The notes beneath the pieces are model-generated. The model had not been told where the DNA came from and did not search any database. It worked only from the letters and a program-made list of their open reading frames with translations. A program made the position numbers and the translations under genes. From contig JAXLUN010000004.1 of the NCBI GenBank assembly GCA_046329535.1, forward strand, positions 372,001-436,000: DNA of 64,000 bases, in the 5' to 3' direction. The stretch's first letter is position 1; each line of letters opens with the position of its first letter. The stretch is from Bog-950 sp046329535. Its GTDB lineage: Bacteria; Bacteroidota; Bacteroidia; Chitinophagales; LD1. Of the stretch, positions 60,001 through 64,000 are shown in pieces.

Positions 60001-62337
60001 AGTGAATACGGCAGGCTGAGTGATGGTTGATGAAGAGGTGTAGTTACAACCTGCATTATCCATAACTGTTACCGTATAACTTCCCGCTGCAAGAGAGGAT
60101 CTGTTTTGGCTTGTAACACCTCCCCCCCAGTTAAACGTGTAAGGTGAAGTTCCTCCACTTAGGCCAAGAGTAATACTTCCATTGTTTAAGCCAAAGCAGC
60201 TAACATTGGTTACAGAAGGAGATATGATTACTTGCGTAGCCTCGCCTACTACAGAAGATGCGCTGGTGCTGCAGGAATGGTTATCGGTTACGGTTACGTT
60301 ATAAGTTCCAGCTGCTAATCCCGTTCTATTTTGAGTAGTGATACCTCCACCCCAGTTATAACTATAGGGTGAAGTTCCTCCGCTTACCAATAGGTTAACA
60401 ACCCCGGTACTGGCACCATAACAATTGGCATCTGTAATGTTCGGTGAAACTGAAACAGCAGAAGGTTGTGTAAGTAACGAAGTGCTGCTGGTTGTGCAGC
60501 CGGTGTTATCACTAACAGTCAGAGTATAACTTCCAGCGGTCAATCCGGTTCTGTTTTGTGTAGTGATACCTCCACCCCAATTATAGCTATAGGGTGAATT
60601 TCCATTACTGGCGGTTATATTAATCGTTCCGTTAGTGCCACCATTGCAGCTTGGGTTAACTACCACGGCATTTATATTCATGCCAAATGCAGGTTGAGTA
60701 ATACTGGTTGCCTTACTTGCTGTGCAGGCATGATTATCCATTACTGTTACCGTATAACTTCCTGCGGCTAGGCCAGAAATATCTTCTATGTTTGAACCAT
60801 TACTCCAAGTATATGTGTATGGCGACCATCCATTGCTGGGAGTTAGGTTGATTGAACCTGTAGTAGCACCGAAACAGGCAACGTTTGTTGCAACTGTTGT
60901 TAATGTAATAGGCGTGTAAGCCGCGACTGTACCTGTTGCTGTGGCAGTGCACCCATTAGCATCGGTTACTGTAACTGTATAGGTTCCGGCATTTACATTT
61001 GTTCTATTTGGCGTAGTAATACCGCCACCCCACCAATAGCTGTATGGAGCCGTTCCTCCTCCAACTGAAGTAGTTACGGAACCTGTTGGACCGCCTGTGC
61101 ATGCCAACGGTGAAGCTACCGGGCTGGCGACTAATGCCAAAGGTTCCGGTACGAACGTGCTTGCGGTTACTGTGCATCCCTTGAAATCGGTAACAGTAAC
61201 ACTATAAGTTCCGGTGCTTAGTCCCGTTCTGTTTTGAGTGAAAACTCCGCCACCCCAATTGTATGTATAAGGTGCCGTTCCTCCTGATGGACTCGTATTG
61301 ATGGCCCCGTTGTTACTACCAAAGCAGGTAACGGAAATAGGAGTTAAGGTCACACCTAATACGGATGGCTGGCCTAGATTAACTGACGCAGAAGCTGTAC
61401 ACCCTGTTGATGATGTTGCAGTAACTGTATATAATCCGCTAATCAATCCTGTTCTATTCTGTGTATTAATTCCGTCATTCCAATGGTAGCTGTATGGGCC
61501 AATGCTTCCTATTACTGATGAAATATTGATAGTTCCGTTTGACCCACCATTGCAAGATGGCTGTGCGTTGGTAGTATTTACTGCCATTCCTGCACCCGAT
61601 TGGGAAACAGTTGCAGTTGTGGAGGCCGAACATCCGATAGCATCTGTTACAGTCACCGAGTAGGTTCCGGCAGCAATCCCGGTTCTGTCTTCTGTGGTAA
61701 CCCCGTCATTCCACAAGTAGGTATATCCTGGATTGCCAAATTGGGCTGTCAGATTGATGGCTCCGTTTGCTCCGCTTCCGCAAGTTACATTTGTTGTAGT
61801 CTTAGATAATACAACACCTGGCGGCTGAGTTACGTTAGCAGAGTCAATTTTTATACATCCGTTATTATCTGTAATAGTTAGATAGTAAACTGCTGCGGTC
61901 AGATTGGTCCTGTCTTCAGTTGTTACAAAGTCACTCCATAAAAATGTATATCCAGGGGTTCCACCGCTTACGGTTAAGTTGATAGCTCCAGTGTTTCCAC
62001 CACCGCAGGCTACATTCGTAATGGCTTTCGATGTAGAAATAGTTGCTGGCTCGATAATGCTGATGCTCAAAGTGCCGGTGGCACCTACGTTATCTGTTAC
62101 TGTAACGGAATAGGCTCCTGATGAAAGTCCGGAGCGGTCTTCGGTAGTTGCTCCACCATTCCATAAATATGTGTATGGCGCGTTTCCACCTGTGGCAGTA
62201 ATATTGATGCTTCCATTGCTTAAGCCTTTACATGTTACATCCGTATGTGTTTGTGTTACTGTAATTGCTGCTGTTGCCGCAATTTGTAACCCAGTTAAGA
62301 CAGATACTAACAAAAAGGCACGTGTAAATTTTTTCAT
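54082..62337 (-). CDS. Giant SprB-repeat adhesin with T9SS C-terminal (CHU_C) domain
   Basis: About 2751 aa from ATG 62337 (ATG 62367 adds 10 residues). The signal peptide (MKKFTRAFLLVSVLTGLQIA...) is followed by 34 tandem SprB-type beta repeats of ~75 residues, an Ig/PKD-like segment (about 80 residues), and a final ~94 residues: YVPNAFTPNGDGNND, FNRWGEKVFE, WDGTYKGEVVPQGAYIY, SLTIIR. That ending is the gliding-motility-associated type-B sorting domain for T9SS export and cell-surface attachment. SprB of Flavobacterium johnsoniae is a mobile gliding adhesin; whether this organism glides is not shown. No T9SS genes are in the window. A hairpin follows its stop. Confidence 0.95.
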   Translation of the reverse strand: MKKFTRAFLLVSVLTGLQIAATAAITVTQTHTDVTCKGLSNGSINITATGGNAPYTYLWNGGATTEDRSGLSSGAYSVTVTDNVGATGTLSISIIEPATISTSKAITNVACGGGNTGAINLTVSGGTPGYTFLWSDFVTTEDRTNLTAAVYYLTITDNNGCIKIDSANVTQPPGVVLSKTTTNVTCGSGANGAINLTAQFGNPGYTYLWNDGVTTEDRTGIAAGTYSVTVTDAIGCSASTTATVSQSGAGMAVNTTNAQPSCNGGSNGTINISSVIGSIGPYSYHWNDGINTQNRTGLISGLYTVTATSSTGCTASASVNLGQPSVLGVTLTPISVTCFGSNNGAINTSPSGGTAPYTYNWGGGVFTQNRTGLSTGTYSVTVTDFKGCTVTASTFVPEPLALVASPVASPLACTGGPTGSVTTSVGGGTAPYSYWWGGGITTPNRTNVNAGTYTVTVTDANGCTATATGTVAAYTPITLTTVATNVACFGATTGSINLTPSNGWSPYTYTWSNGSNIEDISGLAAGSYTVTVMDNHACTASKATSITQPAFGMNINAVVVNPSCNGGTNGTINITASNGNSPYSYNWGGGITTQNRTGLTAGSYTLTVSDNTGCTTSSTSLLTQPSAVSVSPNITDANCYGASTGVVNLLVSGGTSPYSYNWGGGITTQNRTGLAAGTYNVTVTDNHSCSTSASSVVGEATQVIISPSVTNVSCFGLNNGSITLGLSGGTSPYTFNWGGGVTSQNRSSLAAGSYTVTVMDNAGCNYTSSSTITQPAVFTVSSSVTGVSCSGGNNGSITVTTAGGSAPASFNWGSGITTQNRTGLSAGTYTVTATDISGCTATNTATISQPTPLNISAAVASVSCNGGNNGSITETVTGATWPYSFNWGGGVTTQNRTGLTAGTYTVTVTDNAGCTASNVTSVSEPSAISAVPFITAVTCNGGSNGTVSLAVNGGNSPYSYNWGGGITSQNRTSLIAGTYQVTITDNSSCTASASVVVNQANAISITSVATDASCNGGNNGAINLTVNGGTAPYTYNWGGGITTQNRTNLVSGLYTVTVTDNATCTSLNSTTVNQASAIAVSSTTTNVACNGGNNGSINLTISGGISPYTFNWGGGITTQNRTNLTAGSYTVTITDNALCTTTHSANVSQSTTITVNATVTNATCNGGNNGSITTTVSGGTAPYSFNWGSGITTQNRTNLIANNYTVTVTDNSGCSSSSISTVTEPSAITISPIVTNVACAGGNTGAINISVTGGTSPYTFNWGGGITTQNRINVAAGSYTVSVNDNAGCSATNTSIINQNVSLTITATSTNVSCNGLADGAINITSNGGTAPYTYNWGGGITSQNRTGLSAATYIVTVTDNAGCSGANTTTITQPAPLTAIASITNVSCASGNNGAINISVSGGTSPFTFNWVGGITIQNRTGLTQGTYIVSVTDNNSCTTSVSANVSEPSAVSATMAVTSVACFGQSTGAINVTANGGNGSYSYNWGGGIATQNRTNLSAGNYAVTITDANGCSSSVSASITQGTQITTSSTAINATCFGSSNGSIDLSVVGGTGTYTYAWSNGAISQDISSLSANTYNVTVLDVLGCSATSSIIISQAGPIILSSTKTNVTCNGGNTGAIDLTVTGGNSPFNFNWSTGATTEDISNVVAGNYSVVVVDNNSCSASSSISISQPAVFTATTNHTNITCSGSNNGIINVVLTGGTSPFTYSWADGGTVQNRTGLSSGSYSVTVQDVNWCSSSATAIITEPSTLAVTTTKTDIVCNGAASGAIDLTVTGGTPGYLYVWSNGSVNEDLSSVTAGTYSVTVRDANNCSLAASANITQPTALSVAVNLQNVKCFGGNNGSITANANGGNGGYIYNWSNGANTAAITGLSMGNYTLSLQDAMNCATTLTLHVGQPTAITLTETHTHVSCNGGTNGSVNLSVSGGSPGYTYLWNNATTQQDLTNVLANPYTVIVTDANNCTASLMATVNEPAAVTLSATASNISCNGSLNGAVNVTAGGGTTPYNFNWSNGATTQNLTGIAAGNYVVTVSDLNNCTTSASTSVTQPSAITISLTKTDISCFGAANGTITTTVSGGNSGYSFNWSHGPTSQNLNALSAGSYTLTVTDASNCSVSGIETVSQPTQIILSETHTDVSCNNGSNGSISITANGGSSGFSYLWNNTATTSSINNLTANAYSVTVTDVSLCTASSSVIVSQPSALSISETHTPFACSNSAGSINVTVSGGTFPYTYLWTGGTTNEDATNLPSGNYSVTATDANSCSVSTSAIITAVAPLNTSFTKTDVTCNGGNNGQIDLSVSGGSSPYSFTWTNGATTEDLNNTLAGNYIVTVTDNNQCSTTTMVPIAQPSAIQVNHTINHVSCFGGNNGAVNITVTGGNAPYNFNWNTTSSSQNINSLSAGSYALTVTDISSCSMTVPVIAVTEPAALTLSSIVTSVACVGHTDGAVAIQVNGGIPPYSYSWDNSNSHASTINNLTAGNYKVTVTDNNGCQANHSDDVFMTPALAITYNLQNTSCPQIENGMIDLTVTGGTPGISFDWSNGETTEDLSNLAQGAYSVNVLDSRGCATQANFNIGYDYILQVDATPSTSINLGETIQLTATTNVDHANAYSWGPAYNVTCSTCASTEAAPTFNTHYTVSVIDANGCKATDTLTVEVNSVTDIYVPNAFTPNGDGNNDFMQIYGDINTIAFLDFSVFNRWGEKVFETSNHNFTWDGTYKGEVVPQGAYIYTMKVVFINGYSRNDMKGSLTIIR
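54607..62262 (-). repeat. 34 tandem SprB repeats (~225 bp each)
   Basis: My manual parse gives 34 units of 74-77 residues over 2552 residues. Each reads roughly VxCxGxxNGxIxxxxxGGxxPYxYxW, a variable loop, LxAGxYxVTVTDxxxC and QP. Units 5, 6 and 8-20 carry a WG[GS]G loop with QNRT. Units 1-4, 7 and 21-34 carry mostly SNG/ED[IL] or other loops. All units except the first have the two Cys residues. At DNA level the WGGG loops are nearly identical between units. Confidence 0.92.
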
Positions 62338-62527
62338 GCCGGTTCCAATTTTTTGTTTTACCACCAAGCACCGCCTTCAACAGTACTTAGCTTGTATGAT
62401 ATACGCAGGTCATTAACATTTTGTTACACCTAATCTTAAAGTATTGAGCAGTAGACAGTAAGAAAAGAATATAAACATTAAACTTTTAGAGATTTCGCTA
62501 TGTTTAGAATTCGTCTAAATTTGCACC

Positions 62528-62854
62528 GTGTTAAGCGAAACAGTAACTCAGGAACAGATTAAAAATGCGATCATTGACGTTTTGAAGACCGTTTTTGACC
62601 CTGAAATCCCTGTAAATATTTACGATTTAGGCCTCATTTACGAAATCAATGTATTTCCGGATTATAATGTGGAGGTAGTTATGACCCTTACCTCACCAAA
62701 CTGCCCTGTGGCAGGAACCTTACCGGGAGACGTGGAGCAGAAAGTGCGTTCGGTGAGTGGGGTAAACGAGGTAACTATTGAGCTGGTGTTTGAACCCGCA
62801 TGGAATCAGGAGATGATGAGTGAAGAAGCTAAGTTAGAGTTGGGCTTTATGTAA
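62528..62854 (+). CDS. DUF59/MIP18-family Fe-S assembly protein (SufT-like)
   Basis: The 108-aa protein has VFDPEIPVNIYDLGLIYEI and MTLTSPNCPVAGTLPGDVE, with the conserved DPE and Cys of the MIP18/PaaD/SufT family, which helps mature Fe-S proteins. Its start is GTG at 62528. A TAAATTTG motif (62516-62523) lies just 4 bases before it, so the mRNA may be leaderless or the motif a coincidence. It is followed 39 bases later by the bacilliredoxin. Confidence 0.92.
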   Translation: MLSETVTQEQIKNAIIDVLKTVFDPEIPVNIYDLGLIYEINVFPDYNVEVVMTLTSPNCPVAGTLPGDVEQKVRSVSGVNEVTIELVFEPAWNQEMMSEEAKLELGFM

Positions 62855-62893
62855 AAAAAGAAAACAATTATTTAAACCATAAATCAATAAACT

Positions 62894-63310
62894 ATGTATC
62901 CTCAGGAATTAGTAGCCCCGATGAAAGCTGACCTTACTTCGGTTGGTTTTGAAGATCTTCTTGCACCAGCCGATGTAGACATTGCTCTGACTCAAACTCA
63001 GGGGACTGTTTTTTTAGTGTTTAACTCTGTTTGCGGTTGTGCGGCTGGTGCAGCCAGACCGGCTATCAAAGCTGCAGTTAAAGAGGCAGCAAAACTGCCG
63101 AACAAACTGGTAAGTGTATTTGCAGGAGTAGATAAGGATGCGGTAAATAAAGCCCGCGAATATACCTTGCCTTACCCACCATCTTCACCATCAATGGCTT
63201 TATTTAAAGAAGGTAAGCTGGTTCATTTTATCGAGCGTCATCAAATTGAAGGCAACAGTGCCGAAACCATTACGGCACACCTGAAAAAGATATTCGAACA
63301 TTTTTGCTAG
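62894..63310 (+). CDS. BrxA/BrxB-family bacilliredoxin
   Basis: The 138-aa thioredoxin-like protein has the CGC active site (Cys47, Cys49 in NSVCGCAAG), the opening MYPQELVAPMKADL and YPPSSPSMALFKEGKLV, all diagnostic of the YphP/YqiW family. It reduces protein-S-bacillithiol disulfides. Bacillithiol use fits Bacteroidota, although no bsh genes are in the window. It is probably co-transcribed with the DUF59 gene and ends at a strong terminator. Confidence 0.95.
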   Translation: MYPQELVAPMKADLTSVGFEDLLAPADVDIALTQTQGTVFLVFNSVCGCAAGAARPAIKAAVKEAAKLPNKLVSVFAGVDKDAVNKAREYTLPYPPSSPSMALFKEGKLVHFIERHQIEGNSAETITAHLKKIFEHFC

Positions 63311-63327
63311 ACAGATTATTTGATACT

Positions 63328-63375
63328 AAAGAGGCGGATGACAGACTAACACATTTGTCATTCGCCTCTTTTTTT
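63328..63375 (+). terminator. Intrinsic terminator after the bacilliredoxin
   Basis: AAAGAGGCGGATGACA (63328-63343) pairs with TGTCATTCGCCTCTTT (63356-63371) through 15 Watson-Crick pairs and one G-U, followed by a run of 7 T (63369-63375). Confidence 0.92.
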
Positions 63376-63417
63376 ATGTTTGCAATCCGATTTTACGACC
63401 TACCAAATCCATAAAAT

Positions 63418-64000
63418 ATGTCCAGATTCCATACCCTAAAAGTTAGTGCTGTAAAAAACGAAATTGAAGAGGCAGTTTCTGTATCTTTTAAAATACCGGA
63501 CGAGTTGAAATCTTCTTTTGATTATCAACCTGGGCAATACGCTACTCTTCGCTTGAATGTGAACGGAGAAACAATCAATCGTTCTTATTCGTTTTGCAGC
63601 TCCCCCTATACGAATGAACCGATAACAATTGCTGTTAAGCGGGTGCTAGGCGGTAAAGGTTCGAACTTTATTAATGATAATTTTAAACAGGGAGTTGACG
63701 TAGAAGTTATGGAGCCGATGGGTAATTTTTATCCGGTTTTGAAAGAAAGTAATCAGAAGCACTATATTTTGATTGGAGGCGGTTCTGGTATTACCCCTGT
63801 CATTTCAATTCTTAAATCGGTTTTGGTCAAAGAACCTTTAAGTCGGGTTACTTTGTTTTATGGAAATCGTAATACTGCCAGCATTATTTTTAAAGATAAG
63901 CTGGATGAATTGAGTTCGCAGTATGCTGACAGGCTGAAAGTAGTTCATATACTGGATGCACCAGAAGCTGGTTGGAGCGGATACACCGGATTTATCACTA
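63418..64000 (+). CDS. Ferredoxin-NADP reductase-type flavoprotein (C-terminus cut by window edge)
   Basis: The visible 194 residues form an FNR module: FAD motif NRSYSFCSSPY, then GGSGITPVISILKSV for the NADP site and LFYGNR. SFDYQPGQYATL and VEVMEPMGNF also match the PaaE/HCR-like reductase family. In that family a plant-type 2Fe-2S domain follows the FNR module, but that part lies outside the window. It could serve an oxygenase or a general ferredoxin role. The ATG at 63418 comes after the terminator, so it is a new transcript. Confidence 0.88.
   Translation, partial: MSRFHTLKVSAVKNEIEEAVSVSFKIPDELKSSFDYQPGQYATLRLNVNGETINRSYSFCSSPYTNEPITIAVKRVLGGKGSNFINDNFKQGVDVEVMEPMGNFYPVLKESNQKHYILIGGGSGITPVISILKSVLVKEPLSRVTLFYGNRNTASIIFKDKLDELSSQYADRLKVVHILDAPEAGWSGYTGFIT

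Noticed and set aside
54169..62416. Many plus-strand frames of 60-83 codons across the adhesin
   Set aside because: They are periodic antisense shadows of the SprB repeats.

Overview
This is a gene-dense chromosomal window from a member of the Bacteroidota, most likely Chitinophagales/Sphingobacteriales-like. The evidence is a giant SprB-repeat adhesin with a type IX secretion (T9SS) C-terminal domain, Bacteroidota marker families (DUF3098, DUF2795, DUF3276, the short AMP nucleosidase, an N-acyl-ornithine carbamoyltransferase), TTTG-N(17-21)-TAnnTTTG promoters, few Shine-Dalgarno sequences and moderate GC. I found no tRNA, rRNA, CRISPR array, insertion sequence or prophage.

Layout. 1-6.3 kb: a YciO-like gene cut by the window edge, a thioesterase, a membrane-anchored Cys/Met-rich protein, a transglutaminase-like protein, a striking 12 x 21-bp intergenic array, a MacB-like permease, queA and a DUF2795 protein. 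6.5-10.2 kb: an ftsX-DUF3098-uppP-truB-ribF operon. 10.2-16.2 kb: holA with a penicillin-acylase-family enzyme, a lipoprotein beta-propeller, and an M23 peptidase-merR pair. 16.3-26.4 kb: alaS-gatB, a TlpA-like lipoprotein, the leftward operon gatC-hypothetical-ABC ATPase-cobalamin adenosyltransferase, trpS, and a deoxynucleoside kinase with an odd Lys-rich tail. 26.4-33 kb: purT with a pentapeptide-repeat protein, a PUR-alpha-like protein, tandem paralogous secreted proteins, an HTH/HEAR protein, an SRPBCC protein and ettA.

33-40.7 kb is a rightward run leading into a carotenoid island: DUF2520, UbiA-like, maf, crtZ, a CarH/LitR-type B12-domain MerR regulator, an ECF sigma factor, crtI, crtB and a fused crtYcd cyclase. 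The encoded route is phytoene to lycopene to beta-carotene to zeaxanthin. The ECF promoter is flanked by two identical 18-bp sequences, a good candidate for light/B12 control.

40.6-53.1 kb: amn, an HSDR_N-type protein, two secreted alpha/beta-hydrolases, then a compact eight-gene arginine operon (GNAT, argG, argC, argD, argF', argB, argE, argH). The carbamoyltransferase has Ser at the residue that separates acetyl- from succinyl-ornithine enzymes, which predicts the succinyl route. 53.6-64 kb: a YtxJ-type bacilliredoxin, the 2.75-kresidue SprB-repeat adhesin with 34 repeats, a SufT-like DUF59 protein, a BrxA/B bacilliredoxin, and a flavodoxin/ferredoxin-reductase-type oxidoreductase cut by the right edge.

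No wholly new multi-gene system stands out. The best leads are the 21-bp phased array, the Cys/Met-rich membrane protein, the duplicated operators around the ECF promoter together with the altered B12-binding residues of the neighbouring regulator, and the two-class repeat structure of the adhesin.
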